From: Planococcus wigleyi
GTDB lineage: Bacteria; Bacillota; Bacilli; Bacillales_A; Planococcaceae
Assembly (NCBI RefSeq): GCF_014836985.1
Contig: NZ_JACSPU010000006.1
Span: 1-64,000 of the forward strand
Length of the DNA: 64,000 bases
Reading direction: 5' to 3'
How positions within the stretch are numbered: position 1 is the stretch's first letter; each line of letters opens with the position of its first letter. The translations under genes and the position numbers were made by a program. Positions 36,129 to 48,418 of this stretch are shown here, in pieces. A model generated the notes under the pieces. That model did no database searches. It was not told the DNA's origin and was given only the letters and a program-made list of their open reading frames with translations.

Positions 36129-37703
36129 TTAAGCATTTTGTTGTTTTTCAATAATAGTTGTCCGTCGTGACCAGACAATGAATAACACTGCCAGCACCAA
36201 AGCCACTGTTCCTAATGACAGCAGCAAAGAACCGGTCAAACCTATGACAATATACCCTATTGCAGCAATGACTGCAGCTGTTAATGCATACGGTATCTGC
36301 GTTAAGACATGGTCCATGTGATTGCTCCCCGCTCCAGTTGAAGACAAAATCGTCGTATCGGAAATAGGTGAACAATGATCTCCAAACACAGCTCCCGCCA
36401 AGACTGCGGATAGCGCCGGCAGCAGCAGCGAAGGTTCCGCTTCAATCATAATGGTTCCAGCAATCGGCAACAGGATGCCGAATGAACCCCATGAAGTTCC
36501 TGTTGAGAAAGCCATGATTCCTGCGAGAACAAATAATAAGACTGGCAGAATTGAAGTTGGAATATTGCCATCAGAAACCACACCCGCTAGATAAGCGCCA
36601 GTTTCAAGAGAACCGATCAAAGAAGTCAAAGACCAGGCAAAGACTAAAATGAGTACGGCTCCTATCATTGATTTAAGGCCAGCCCAGATGCCTTTTCCAA
36701 TCCATCCAACAGTAGCTGTTTCGTTCTTTTTCATCTGCAGAACATATAGAATGATCGACGTCAATGCACCCAAAATTCCGCCTGCTAACAGGGAAGCGGG
36801 AACATCGGTATTTTCAAAAATCAACCAAATATCGAAAACTTGTCCAGCATTCTGATAACCCGTCCAGAACATCGCGCCTACAGTACCGACAATCAACAAT
36901 AGAATTGGAAGCAATAGGTCTCTTACATGTCCATAAGAATGCGAAGGGAACTCTTCTTTCATTTCACCCGGTATGGTTTTCTTAGGGTCAAAAAGCTGTC
37001 CCTTTGTAATTGCCAGCACTTCGTGTTTCTTCATTTCCCCGAAATCCACATCCCGGATAGCTACAAAGAAAACAATCGCCAACGAAGCAACTACATAGAA
37101 ATTCATCGGTGCCATCCACAGGAAGGCTTCTAAAGCGGAATATTCCACAAAAGTCTGGCCAGCCAAGATCGTAGCAACAATCCCTATGATTGCAGCTCCC
37201 CAACTTGAAACTGGCGAGATTACACAAACTGGCGCTGCAGTCGAATCGATGAAATAGGCAAGTTTCGCACGTGAAACTTTGTAGCGGTCGGTGATTGGGC
37301 GTGCAACCTGTCCGACAGCCAAAGCATTGAAATAATCATCGATGAAGATGACGATGCCTAAAACCACTGTAAGGACTTTTGCGCCTCTTCTTGACTTGAT
37401 GCGTGTCGAAGCCCACTCAGCAAAGGCATGGCTGCCGCCGGATAAGCTGACGAATGCGGTGATGATGCCAAGCAATAAAAGAAAAAGAATGATAAAGACA
37501 TTATAAGCGTTAAAGCCTTCGTCCCAAAAAATGATCGTAAATGATTTGACAAGCTCCTGTAAAGCATCAATTGGTGCAAACCAAGTCAAAATTACGGCTG
37601 CCGCGACAATACCTGTCCCCAGTGACAACAGGACACGGCGTGTCAATAACACCATAACGATTGCAATAATCGGCGGCAAAATCGAAAAAATCGTATTCTC
37701 CAT
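36129..37703 (-). CDS. lysW: NhaC-family transporter, probable lysine carrier (LysW type)
   Basis: This 524-residue permease has about twelve membrane segments and the NhaC-superfamily features IDDYFNALAVGQVARPITDR and FGDHCSPISDTTILSSTGAG. By sequence alone it would be called a sodium/proton antiporter. The leader holds a lysine riboswitch with a terminator, and NhaC-type proteins under such switches were proposed as lysine transporters (LysW). Lysine uptake is therefore inferred from regulation. AAGGAGG supports the ATG. Confidence 0.8.
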   Translation of the reverse strand: MENTIFSILPPIIAIVMVLLTRRVLLSLGTGIVAAAVILTWFAPIDALQELVKSFTIIFWDEGFNAYNVFIILFLLLLGIITAFVSLSGGSHAFAEWASTRIKSRRGAKVLTVVLGIVIFIDDYFNALAVGQVARPITDRYKVSRAKLAYFIDSTAAPVCVISPVSSWGAAIIGIVATILAGQTFVEYSALEAFLWMAPMNFYVVASLAIVFFVAIRDVDFGEMKKHEVLAITKGQLFDPKKTIPGEMKEEFPSHSYGHVRDLLLPILLLIVGTVGAMFWTGYQNAGQVFDIWLIFENTDVPASLLAGGILGALTSIILYVLQMKKNETATVGWIGKGIWAGLKSMIGAVLILVFAWSLTSLIGSLETGAYLAGVVSDGNIPTSILPVLLFVLAGIMAFSTGTSWGSFGILLPIAGTIMIEAEPSLLLPALSAVLAGAVFGDHCSPISDTTILSSTGAGSNHMDHVLTQIPYALTAAVIAAIGYIVIGLTGSLLLSLGTVALVLAVLFIVWSRRTTIIEKQQNA

Positions 37704-37743
37704 GAAAACTCCTCCTTATTTTTTGATGGGTGAAAAATGAGAC

Positions 37744-37781
37744 AAAAAAGGCCGACCTCTCCAGTTGGATCAGTCAGCCTT
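37744..37781 (-). terminator. Riboswitch-controlled terminator
   Basis: AAGGCTGACT pairs with AGGTCGGCCTT and is followed by T6 on the minus strand, about 40 bases before the gene. It is the off-state element of the lysine riboswitch. Confidence 0.8.
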
Positions 37782-37815
37782 CTACAATTCGTCTGTGCGA
37801 TACACATCAAACAAC

Positions 37816-37992
37816 CCTGTAGCCCTCCATTTACGCTTCCGCCTAAATGACAGTATCATTCTTGTTCAGAATGATCCCAATCCAATTTCCGGAGACCCCA
37901 GAAAATCGATTTCGGCAAAACTTCCTTTCAGATGCGGTCAACGCGGTCAAACTCGCACATCCTACTGATCAGCTCTGCAGCCTCTACCCACC
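37816..37992 (-). promoter_or_regulatory. Lysine riboswitch (L box)
   Basis: On the minus strand the conserved L-box blocks occur in order: GTAGAGGCTGCAGAGCTGAT, CAGTAG, GCCGAAA, TGGG, ACTGTCATTT and GGAGGGCTAC, with GTAG/CTAC closing P1. Spacing is as in the lysC leader of Bacillus. A variable arm, ATCATTCTGAACAAGAATGAT, makes a perfect hairpin. Lysine binding should end transcription ahead of the NhaC-family gene. Confidence 0.9.
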
Positions 37993-38010
37993 AATATATA
38001 TTTCTTTGTT

Positions 38011-38039
38011 AGCATAGCCCAAAATACTGACAAAATCAA
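38011..38039 (-). promoter_or_regulatory. Sigma-A promoter of the lysine-riboswitch transcript
   Basis: On the minus strand TTGATT (38034-38039) and TATGCT (38011-38016) are 17 bases apart, just upstream of the aptamer. Confidence 0.6.
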
Positions 38040-38065
38040 ATGCCTTTTTAGTCTGAACATTCCTT

Positions 38066-39409
38066 CTACTTAAGGGCTTTGCTGTGAAAATACTGACTGA
38101 AAACATCCCGCAGGAACTCAGGCATGAAATACGTTTTAGGCGCTCTCTTTAAACTCGGGAAAAAATAACCGAATGTCAACATATCCAACGTCACCAGTTT
38201 ATAGATTTGGTCATGCATCGCCAGCTGTCCATTGATATAAAAATGGTGATCAGTTATCTCCATATTCATATGAAGCATCTTCCCAAAAACCACACCACGG
38301 AATCCCATTCCTTTTAATTCAAGCTGTGGCCATTCCGCATTCAGCGATTGCAGGTAGATTTCTTTCAACTCCGCTCCACTCAGTTCGACAAGACACGGAT
38401 TGATCGGATGTGGCAGCATTTTATGGAAATCATAGCGAGTCAGAGCACCTTTCGGCATATCTTGCATAAAAATTCCAGCATTAAAAAGCGCACAGTCTGC
38501 TTCCGTAAATTCGATCAATGCCTGCCCGAATAGTAGGCCCATCTCGGAGTCTTTAAACCACTCTGCTTTTAAGCTTTTCGTGCTGTGGAAGACCAGTTCC
38601 CCCAATTGCAGTTTTCCCTGCTCGACCAGGAATTCATCAAATCCTTCCTCCACTTTTCTTAGTTGGGAAGTCTCGATCAGTTGTGCAGAAGATTTCTCAA
38701 ACTGCTCCTCTACAGTGACATGGCCGATATAAAAACCAAACTTACCAGCAGCCCCCATCAGCGTATTTCCTTGCCACTTCCCGTCATGAAAAATATGATG
38801 GGTATGAGCACCTAAAATAAGGTGGATCTGTGGACAAAGCTCGGCTAATAATTCATCTTCCTTAACACCAAGATGAGACAGGCAGACGATTAGATCCACT
38901 TCGTTTTCAATTTCCTTTACTGCTTCTATAATCGATTGTTTTGCATCGGTGATCTTCCAGCCAAGTTTCTGATAAAAGGGGGTGAATTCTGCAGTCGCTC
39001 CCACCAGTCCGATGCGTGTGCCATTTTTTGTATGAATAACGTGGAAAGGCTTTGCCCAATCCGGCCGGCGCCCTTGCAAGTCAAATAAATTCGATACCAC
39101 TACCTCAAAATCCGCTTCAACATATAAATCATTGAGTTCGTCCTTGGACAAGGTGATGCCTTCATTATTGCCGATAGTAACGGCATCGTAATTCACTTCG
39201 TTAAGTAAAAGCACATTACCCTGGCCAGCTGTTCCTTCCGTATACGGATGCGAGCGATCAACGTGGTCACCAATATCCAGAATCAAACAAACATCGCCAG
39301 CCTCTTCATGCCAGTTTTTCCGCTCAGCGAGAAAAGACTTGATGCGCGGCCAATTCTTGAAATGGCTATGCAAATCATTGGTATGGTAAATATGAATGGT
39401 TTCGCTCAT
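38066..39409 (-). CDS. yunD: Metallophosphatase/5'-nucleotidase family protein
   Basis: This 447-residue cytoplasmic protein has the N-terminal calcineurin-like metallophosphatase domain (YHTNDLHSHF, LDIGDHVDRS, LGAHTHHIF) and the C-terminal 5'-nucleotidase domain. It resembles B. subtilis YunD. The usual GNHE motif reads GNNEG, so metal binding may differ. No signal peptide is present, unlike secreted nucleotidases. GAGGTG precedes the ATG. yunE and yunF follow the Bacillus order. Confidence 0.87.
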   Translation of the reverse strand: MSETIHIYHTNDLHSHFKNWPRIKSFLAERKNWHEEAGDVCLILDIGDHVDRSHPYTEGTAGQGNVLLLNEVNYDAVTIGNNEGITLSKDELNDLYVEADFEVVVSNLFDLQGRRPDWAKPFHVIHTKNGTRIGLVGATAEFTPFYQKLGWKITDAKQSIIEAVKEIENEVDLIVCLSHLGVKEDELLAELCPQIHLILGAHTHHIFHDGKWQGNTLMGAAGKFGFYIGHVTVEEQFEKSSAQLIETSQLRKVEEGFDEFLVEQGKLQLGELVFHSTKSLKAEWFKDSEMGLLFGQALIEFTEADCALFNAGIFMQDMPKGALTRYDFHKMLPHPINPCLVELSGAELKEIYLQSLNAEWPQLELKGMGFRGVVFGKMLHMNMEITDHHFYINGQLAMHDQIYKLVTLDMLTFGYFFPSLKRAPKTYFMPEFLRDVFSQYFHSKALK

Positions 39410-39421
39410 GAAAACACCTCT

Positions 39422-40249
39422 TTAAGAACTAAATATTCCTTCGTAAATCGATCGAAGCCCCAGAACCAGGAGCACTAGACGTAAAATAATGACCAACGTT
39501 TCGGAGTTAAGGTGCTTGTTTAGCCGAGCTCCGAGTTTCGCACCAATGTATGCACCTGGGACTACTGCCGCTGTGTAGATCCATGGCACATGCCCCAATG
39601 AGATATGAGTGATGGAATTGATGATGGCTGATAAAAAGACCATGAACATCGATGTTCCGATCGCCACATGAGGCGGAAACAAAAACAATAGAATCATGGC
39701 AGGGACAATGATGGATCCTCCACCGATTCCGAAAAGCCCTGAAGCAAACCCCACAAAAAAGGTCAGCAGCAAAGCAAACCAAATAGGGTAACCATATATA
39801 TATTCTTTCTGCTGCTTATCTATAAAAGTCGTTTGGCGCCCGTTATCGACAAACCAATGGACTTCCTTCAAATGATCTCTAATCAATAAAAGCAAAGAGA
39901 GCAGGACCAAAAGAATGCCGAAATAAAGATTGAATGAAGGAAGATCCAGGTTTTTATTGACAAAAGCACCGATTACCGTTCCCGGCGCACTGCCTGCAAA
40001 GAAAATAATACCACTTTTGTAATCGACCGTTCCGACTTTCATATAAGCCAAGGTTGAAGACAGACCAGTGAAAATCATCATAATAACGGATAAGCCAACA
40101 ATTTGTTGAGGAGATAATTCAGGGAAAAAAGCAAAGCCTGTTCCAAGAAATAATAGTGCCGGAACCAGAATGACACCTCCCCCTAAACCAATCAAAGCGC
40201 CTACGATACCGGAAACGATTCCGACAAGCGCCATGACGATAAAAACCAT
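39422..40249 (-). CDS. yunE: TauE/SafE-family sulfite exporter-like permease
   Basis: This 275-residue permease has about eight membrane segments and two related halves, each with a glycine-rich helix: IGLGGGVILVPALLF and FGIGGGSIIVPAMILLF. The family moves sulfur compounds such as sulfite or sulfoacetate; the substrate here is unknown. AGGTGG lies six bases before the ATG, whose first bases overlap the yunF stop, so both are translated together. Confidence 0.87.
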   Translation of the reverse strand: MVFIVMALVGIVSGIVGALIGLGGGVILVPALLFLGTGFAFFPELSPQQIVGLSVIMMIFTGLSSTLAYMKVGTVDYKSGIIFFAGSAPGTVIGAFVNKNLDLPSFNLYFGILLVLLSLLLLIRDHLKEVHWFVDNGRQTTFIDKQQKEYIYGYPIWFALLLTFFVGFASGLFGIGGGSIIVPAMILLFLFPPHVAIGTSMFMVFLSAIINSITHISLGHVPWIYTAAVVPGAYIGAKLGARLNKHLNSETLVIILRLVLLVLGLRSIYEGIFSS

Positions 40250-41109
40250 TAAAATCCACCTTCAAACAGATCCATTTGTTTCGGCGAAAGGCCTTCAAAT
40301 GCCAAACCATTCATTTCCTGAAACTGTTTGGCGTCGCCTGCCGCATGACCTCCCGAATTATTATTGAAGATGACATAAACATTTTCTGTGGTGTCGGATA
40401 AAGCCTTTACGGCGCGGCTTATTTCTTCTAATTCTTTTTGATTGTAATCATAGAGATAGCGTACTTCACGCCATTTTTGGCCGTGCCCCGGATTGAGCCA
40501 GCCGTGCACATTACGGCCGTGAAGACGCAGCAAGACTTTGTCTTTACGTGTAGACACCGGAACAAGGGGAATGGAACCATCCCCTGCCTGTGGTTCATCA
40601 CAGACTGAATGGATCAGATGGTTTTCTCGCAGAAACTCCAATGTCTTTTCGCTCATCCCTTCAGCATACCAGGATTGGTGGCGGAACTCGATAGCCATAT
40701 CAAATTCCTTCAGTCGCTCCGTTATTTCACGAAGCTGGTCGACATTTTCTTTTTGGCAGTCAAACCATGGCGGAAACTGCAACAGCACCATCGCCAGTTT
40801 ACCGGCTTCTTTCAATGGACGAATGGATTTGCTGAATGCATCAAACATCTCATCGCGCGTTTCAAATGGATTCTCTCCCCGCTGGTGGCCGGTCATGCCC
40901 TGATAGGCTTTTACCACAAACTGAAATTGATCAGGAGTTTCCTCAATCCACTTGCGGATATTCCGCTCGGGCTGTACAGCATAGAAAGAGGAATCCAATT
41001 CAACGATTGGAAAATGTGCACTGTAATCAATCAATTTTTCTGTTTTCTTTGAGCCTGGGCTATAGACATCCGGATGGTCTCCCCAACCCGTCAAACCTAC
41101 ATAGATCAT
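40249..41109 (-). CDS. yunF: DUF72 family protein
   Basis: The 286-residue protein matches DUF72 (TIM-barrel fold): VGLTGWGDHP at the start, FPIVELDSSFYAVQ, FVVKAYQGMTGH, LLQFPPWF and MAIEFRHQSW, with YVIFNNNSGGHA near the end. No activity is firmly known. It overlaps yunE by one base and shares its transcript. Confidence 0.87.
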   Translation of the reverse strand: MIYVGLTGWGDHPDVYSPGSKKTEKLIDYSAHFPIVELDSSFYAVQPERNIRKWIEETPDQFQFVVKAYQGMTGHQRGENPFETRDEMFDAFSKSIRPLKEAGKLAMVLLQFPPWFDCQKENVDQLREITERLKEFDMAIEFRHQSWYAEGMSEKTLEFLRENHLIHSVCDEPQAGDGSIPLVPVSTRKDKVLLRLHGRNVHGWLNPGHGQKWREVRYLYDYNQKELEEISRAVKALSDTTENVYVIFNNNSGGHAAGDAKQFQEMNGLAFEGLSPKQMDLFEGGF

Positions 41110-41283
41110 TGTCCCGCCTCCATTTTTTCGTTATTATTTTATGATAGCATAGAAAAAAACCAGCGTCTTTATAATAGATTTCTGCCGATAGATTAAGCAG
41201 AACTGAGGGAATCTATTCTTATTATTCAGTTCCCTGCTTTTGGGTATGCTACACTTTCACAAAAGACTTGGGAGGTTGATTTG

Positions 41284-41964
41284 ATGGAAAAACAGCCTTG
41301 GGACTCCAAAGGAATTATAAATAAGTTCGAAGCTCACCGCAACATGGAAATGGCCGCACCAATGGCTGCTTATATGCGCAATCAATTTGCTTTTTTAGGC
41401 ATTAAAACACCTTTGCGAAAAGCTTTATTGAATCAGCAGTTCCGCGAATTCCATTTGCCCGAACGCAGGCATTTAACCGAAGAGGTATGGAAACTTTATG
41501 AGTTGCCGGAGCGCGAGTACCAATACGCCGCCATTGCTGTGCTTGAAAAAATGAAAACGCAGCTGACTTTGGAGGACCTGCCGTTTTTACAGCAAGTGAT
41601 TGAAAGCAAATCCTGGTGGGACAGCGTCGACGCCATTGCACCGCGAACTTTGGGGCATGTTATTCAAACAGAACGCGCTGCCGGAACTCTTCATATGCTT
41701 AAATGGTCAAAAGCAGAAAATATGTGGACAAACCGCGCTGCCATTCTCCATCAATTAAAATATAAGCAAGATACCGATCCTGCAGCACTCAGCCAAATCA
41801 TTTTGAAGCACGCTGGTTCTTCTGAATTTTTCATTCAAAAAGCCATTGGCTGGGCATTGCGCGAGTATGCTAAAACAGATTTGGAGTGGGTTCGGACTTT
41901 CGTTTTCGAGCACTCCCTAATGCCGCTCAGTAAACGCGAAGCGTTGAAGAATATTAAATACTAA
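41284..41964 (+). CDS. AlkD-like DNA alkylation repair protein
   Basis: The 226-residue all-helical protein resembles the AlkD/AlkC HEAT-repeat DNA glycosylases that remove alkylated bases. Helical repeats run through the length, with WWDSVDAIAP and MWTNRAAILHQL in the region that holds the catalytic Asp and Trp of AlkD. The ATG at 41284 follows GGAGG by eight bases; a TTG one codon upstream is possible. It is divergent from yunF. Confidence 0.85.
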   Translation: MEKQPWDSKGIINKFEAHRNMEMAAPMAAYMRNQFAFLGIKTPLRKALLNQQFREFHLPERRHLTEEVWKLYELPEREYQYAAIAVLEKMKTQLTLEDLPFLQQVIESKSWWDSVDAIAPRTLGHVIQTERAAGTLHMLKWSKAENMWTNRAAILHQLKYKQDTDPAALSQIILKHAGSSEFFIQKAIGWALREYAKTDLEWVRTFVFEHSLMPLSKREALKNIKY

Positions 41965-42224
41965 AAGCCTTCGTTTCACAGGAAATCCGTTTCTGCTGTG
42001 TCTCTTCTCTTGTTAAAAATCCCATTGGTCATGCAGAAACGCTGTTTTTGTAATGACGGAAAATATCCGAATAAGATAACTGGGCAAAAGGCTTTGCCGC
42101 TTTCTGGTCGTTCGTCGGAATTGGCAATCGTTTATATGGATTTTCCATCGTTGTGCCAAAGTTTCTGATAGAACACGAACTGTAGTGCGGTCCGAAAAAG
42201 TTGGCAATGGTTTTCGGCAATCCG
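41965..42224. other. Intergenic stretch with no recognisable gene
   Basis: Reading frames of 45 residues (plus, from 42032) and 81 residues (minus, 42029-42274) exist, but neither has a ribosome binding site or a recognisable motif, and the minus one begins inside a terminator. Repeated TTGGCAATCG/TTGGCAATGG words are visible. It may be decayed coding DNA. Confidence 0.4.
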
Positions 42225-42256
42225 AAAAAACCCGGCACCAATGCGCCGGGTTTTTT
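42225..42256. terminator. Bidirectional terminator
   Basis: The perfect 12-bp stem AAAAAACCCGGC/GCCGGGTTTTTT has an eight-base loop. It serves the 61-residue gene on the minus strand and any plus-strand transcript. Confidence 0.85.
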
Positions 42257-42300
42257 CCTATTCACTATTTTCATCGGTTAAGAAGTTTTATCTTAATGAC

Positions 42301-42486
42301 TTAAAATAATCCGCCTAGCCCTTTTCCGCCAATTACGGATTTAGCCGATTCGAAAAGCTCTTTCTTTTCGTTTTCATCGATTTTCCCGTCTTCATATGCT
42401 TGTTTGGCTTGTTCCATGACTTCTTTCGCCTGTCCTAAATCTGCATTGCTTAGTTTTTCTTTCAATGCATCGAATGTTTGACTCAT
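42301..42486 (-). CDS. Unknown small acidic helical protein
   Basis: This 61-residue protein is charged and helical (LKEKLSNADLGQAKEVMEQA), with DGKIDENEKKEL resembling a half EF-hand loop, and ends in a glycine-rich tail (GGKGLGGLF). I do not recognise a family. AAGGAGG ten bases before the ATG and a terminator downstream indicate a real gene. The position beside the suf operon may be accidental. Confidence 0.7.
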   Translation of the reverse strand: MSQTFDALKEKLSNADLGQAKEVMEQAKQAYEDGKIDENEKKELFESAKSVIGGKGLGGLF

Positions 42487-42598
42487 GTTCTACATTCCTC
42501 CTTTTAAATTTAAGCTCTTAGTTCCTATACCCATTCTGTAGACCCTAAAACTGAAGAATCCAGCAATCGCCTCTTATTCCCCTGAAAGAAATAAAAAT

Positions 42599-42632
42599 AA
42601 CCCTTGGCATGAACAATGTCATGCCAAGGGTT
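42599..42632 (-). terminator. Terminator of the suf operon
   Basis: A perfect 14-bp stem AACCCTTGGCATGA with its complement follows the sufB stop, loop of six bases. Confidence 0.85.
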
Positions 42633-42645
42633 TTGGATTAATCTA

Positions 42646-44043
42646 TTAACCGATCGAGCCTTCCATTTCGAACTTGATCAAACGGTTCATTTCAACCGCA
42701 TATTCCATTGGAAGTTCTTTCGTGAATGGTTCGATAAAGCCCATTACGATCATTTCTGTTGCTTCCTGTTCAGAAACGCCACGGCTCATCAAGTAGAACA
42801 ATTGCTCTTCAGATACTTTCGAAACTTTCGCTTCGTGCTCCAAAGATACGTTGTCGTTCAGGATTTCATTGTATGGAATGGTATCAGAAGTAGACTGATT
42901 ATCCATAATCAATGTATCACACTCGATGTTTGAACGAGCGCCATCGGCTTTGCGGCCGAAGTGCACGATTCCGCGATACGAAACTTTACCGCCTTGTTTC
43001 GAGATTGACTTCGAAACAATAGAAGAAGATGTATTAGGAGCCAAATGGATCATTTTCGCTCCAGCATCCTGATGTTGTCCTTTGCCGGCGATTGCAATCG
43101 ACAACGTCATGCCGCGTGCGCCTTCGCCTTTCAAGTAAACAGCTGGGTATTTCATTGTCAATTTCGATCCGATGTTGCCATCGATCCATTCCATTGTACC
43201 GTTAGCGTCAACAAATGCACGCTTGGTCACTAGGTTATAGACGTTGTTCGCCCAGTTCTGGATGGTCGTGTAACGGCAATATGCATCTTTCTTCACAATG
43301 ATTTCAACTACCGCTGAGTGGAGTGAATTCGTTGTGTAGACAGGAGCTGTACAGCCTTCCACGTAATGTACGCTTGCGCCTTCATCGACAATGATCAATG
43401 TACGTTCGAATTGACCCATGTTTTCAGAGTTGATACGGAAGTAAGCCTGTAGAGGAGATTCCACTTTGATGCCTTTAGGCACGTAGATGAAAGATCCACC
43501 AGACCATACTGCAGTATTCAATGCAGCGAATTTATTGTCAGCTGCCGGGATGACCGACTGCCAGTATTCTTTGAACAGGTCTTCGTTTTCACGAAGAGCG
43601 GCACCGGTGTCTTTAAAGACGATCCCCATATCTTCCAATTCAACTTTCATGTTGTGGTAAACCACTTCAGATTCATACTGAGCCGATACACCAGCCAAAT
43701 ATTTTTGCTCTGCTTCTGGAATGCCCAACTTGTCGAATGTGCGTTTGATTTCTTCAGGAACTTCATCCCAAGAAGTCTGGCTTGCTTCAGATGGTTTTAC
43801 GTAATACGTAATTTCATCAAAGTTCAACGAACCCAGATCTCCACCCCATTGTGGCATCGGCATTGAGTAAAACAATTTCAATGCTTTCAGACGGGATTTC
43901 AACATCCATTCCGGTTCTTCTTTGATCTTCGAAATTTCTCTTACAATATCTTCAGTAAGTCCACGTTTGGATCTGAAAACTGAAACATCCTTATCGTGGA
44001 ACCCATATTTATAATCACCGATTTCCGGCATTTTTTTCGCCAT
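42646..44043 (-). CDS. sufB: Fe-S cluster assembly protein SufB
   Basis: This 465-residue subunit of the SufBCD scaffold builds new Fe-S clusters. The conserved core is the right-handed beta-helix with [17 protein letters not shown] [22 protein letters not shown] and the C-terminal [16 protein letters not shown]. The ATG at 44043 (MAKKMPEIG) follows GGAGG by seven bases; a longer frame would run 27 codons further into an intergenic gap. It is the last gene of sufCDSUB, the usual Gram-positive order. Confidence 0.95.
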   Translation of the reverse strand: MAKKMPEIGDYKYGFHDKDVSVFRSKRGLTEDIVREISKIKEEPEWMLKSRLKALKLFYSMPMPQWGGDLGSLNFDEITYYVKPSEASQTSWDEVPEEIKRTFDKLGIPEAEQKYLAGVSAQYESEVVYHNMKVELEDMGIVFKDTGAALRENEDLFKEYWQSVIPAADNKFAALNTAVWSGGSFIYVPKGIKVESPLQAYFRINSENMGQFERTLIIVDEGASVHYVEGCTAPVYTTNSLHSAVVEIIVKKDAYCRYTTIQNWANNVYNLVTKRAFVDANGTMEWIDGNIGSKLTMKYPAVYLKGEGARGMTLSIAIAGKGQHQDAGAKMIHLAPNTSSSIVSKSISKQGGKVSYRGIVHFGRKADGARSNIECDTLIMDNQSTSDTIPYNEILNDNVSLEHEAKVSKVSEEQLFYLMSRGVSEQEATEMIVMGFIEPFTKELPMEYAVEMNRLIKFEMEGSIG

Positions 44044-44063
44044 CGTCGTTCCTCCGTTCTGTG

Positions 44064-47024
<2,961 letters not shown>

Positions 47025-47042
47025 GTTAGTTGCCCCTTCCAA

Positions 47043-47822
47043 TTAAGCTTGTTGTCCTACAGTCTCATCTTCGATGCCAAGTTCAGCTTTGATCCAGTCA
47101 TAGCCTTCAGCTTCAAGTTTGTGAGAAAGTTCTTCTCCACCTGATTTGACTACGCGTCCTTGCATCATTACATGGACATGGTCAGGAGTGATGTAGTTCA
47201 GCAAACGCTGATAATGAGTGATGATCAAGCAGCCAAAGCTTTCGCTTCTCATTTGGTTAATGCCTTCTGAAACAACTTTCAATGCATCGATATCCAAACC
47301 AGAGTCAATCTCATCCAGAATCGCGAATTTCGGTTTGATCATCATCAATTGAAGAATCTCATTGCGTTTCTTTTCCCCGCCTGAGAAGCCTTCGTTCAAG
47401 TAACGCTGTGCCATATCTTCCTGCATATCAAGCACTTCCATTTTGCTGTCCAACTCGCGGATGAATTTCATCAATGAAATTTCATCGCCTTCTTCGCGGC
47501 GTGCGTTCATTGCTGAACGCATAAAGTCAGCATTAGTCACTCCAGAAATTTCGCTTGGATATTGCATACCTAGGAAAAGGCCAGCGCGTGCGCGTTCGTC
47601 AACTTCCATCTCGAGAACGTCTTCGCCGTCCAAAGTGATAGATCCTTGAGTAATTTCATATTTTGGATGCCCCATGATAGCCGATGCTAAAGTAGATTTC
47701 CCTGTGCCGTTAGGCCCCATGATTGCATGTATTTCACCTGTATTAATTGTTAAGTCTACACCCTTTAAAATCTCTTTGTCTTCGATTTTAACGTGTAAAT
47801 CTTTAATGACCAAAGTTGACAT
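47043..47822 (-). CDS. sufC: Fe-S assembly ATPase SufC
   Basis: The 259-residue ABC-type ATPase shows Walker A GPNGTGKST, the signature FSGGEKKR, and Walker B with LDEIDSGLD. It powers conformational change in SufB-SufD in the cytosol and has no membrane partner. GGAGG precedes the ATG. It is the first gene of the operon, behind a promoter with a PerR/Fur-like box. Confidence 0.95.
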   Translation of the reverse strand: MSTLVIKDLHVKIEDKEILKGVDLTINTGEIHAIMGPNGTGKSTLASAIMGHPKYEITQGSITLDGEDVLEMEVDERARAGLFLGMQYPSEISGVTNADFMRSAMNARREEGDEISLMKFIRELDSKMEVLDMQEDMAQRYLNEGFSGGEKKRNEILQLMMIKPKFAILDEIDSGLDIDALKVVSEGINQMRSESFGCLIITHYQRLLNYITPDHVHVMMQGRVVKSGGEELSHKLEAEGYDWIKAELGIEDETVGQQA

Positions 47823-47868
47823 GTAAATACCTCCATAAAGTTAATTTTGAATGGCAAAGCATTCTTAA

Positions 47869-47911
47869 TTAGTATCATTCTAATCTTAACCCATATTCAC
47901 CTTACTGGCAA
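47869..47911 (-). promoter_or_regulatory. suf operon promoter with a PerR/Fur-like box
   Basis: On the minus strand TTGCCA (47906-47911) and TAAGAT (47883-47888) are 17 bases apart. TTAGAATGATACTAA (47869-47883) lies at the start-point side and matches the PerR consensus TTATAATNATTATAA at 11 of 14 positions, and the Fur consensus less well. The remaining 47912-48050 shows nothing further. Confidence 0.5.
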
Positions 47912-48053
47912 ATCATTAAACTGCTTCAAAAGTTTAAGCAAAACATTTTAGAATACTGTATTTCCTAGTATTTTCTAAAAGCGCTGTATGACAACTGTCA
48001 TGCTTCTATATTTTCAATAAAAGGTATCTAAATGAGAATCCGTATCAATAAAA

Positions 48054-48077
48054 AACCAGCATCCGAGGATGCTGGTT
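48054..48077 (-). terminator. Terminator after the 51-residue gene
   Basis: The 11-bp stem AACCAGCATCC/GGATGCTGGTT has a two- to three-base loop and T-rich flanks. Confidence 0.8.
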
Positions 48078-48091
48078 CCGTTTTTATATGT

Positions 48092-48247
48092 TTAGTCTCG
48101 ATGTACCTGCCGTTCGATTTGGCTGGCTACTTTTTGGCCTAGCTGATAATCCTGTTCACGGCGCTGTTCTACTTCGATGATTTTGTCAGGGTCATTTTGG
48201 TACTCGTCAATTCCGAAACCATGTGCGTTTCTGAATGCCTGTTCCAT
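48092..48247 (-). CDS. Possible small acidic protein of unknown function
   Basis: A 51-residue frame, MEQAFRNAHGFGIDEYQNDP onward, is highly charged and helical (EQRREQDYQLGQKVASQIE) and followed by a terminator. The only start is an ATG just three bases after GGAG, which is short. The same frame is open 16 codons further upstream without a start codon, and a different frame (48169-48357) is open over the same DNA, so a frameshift or an unusual start is possible. Confidence 0.45.
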   Translation of the reverse strand: MEQAFRNAHGFGIDEYQNDPDKIIEVEQRREQDYQLGQKVASQIERQVHRD

Positions 48248-48418
48248 TTTCTCCGTCTTTTCAATTCCTTGCGATTCGATAATGAACCATTCCTTTCAAT
48301 CTTTTGGGATTTAGGATTACGTTTGTAAGTATACCCCATCAACAACCATATAAACACGGCTATTGTCTAATTAATCTGAAAATAGAACTATTTCCTTATT
48401 AATCTACCAATATCAGAA

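Noticed and set aside
36129..37703. Plain Na+/H+ antiporter call for the NhaC-family gene
   Set aside because: The lysine riboswitch in its leader makes lysine transport the better inference, although exchange of protons or sodium may still be part of the mechanism.
42029..42274. 81-residue minus-strand reading frame
   Set aside because: It begins inside a perfect terminator hairpin, has no ribosome binding site and shows no domain.
48169..48357. 62-residue minus-strand frame rich in Arg and Lys
   Set aside because: It overlaps the better 51-residue frame and its composition looks like a shadow frame; kept only as a possible frameshift note.
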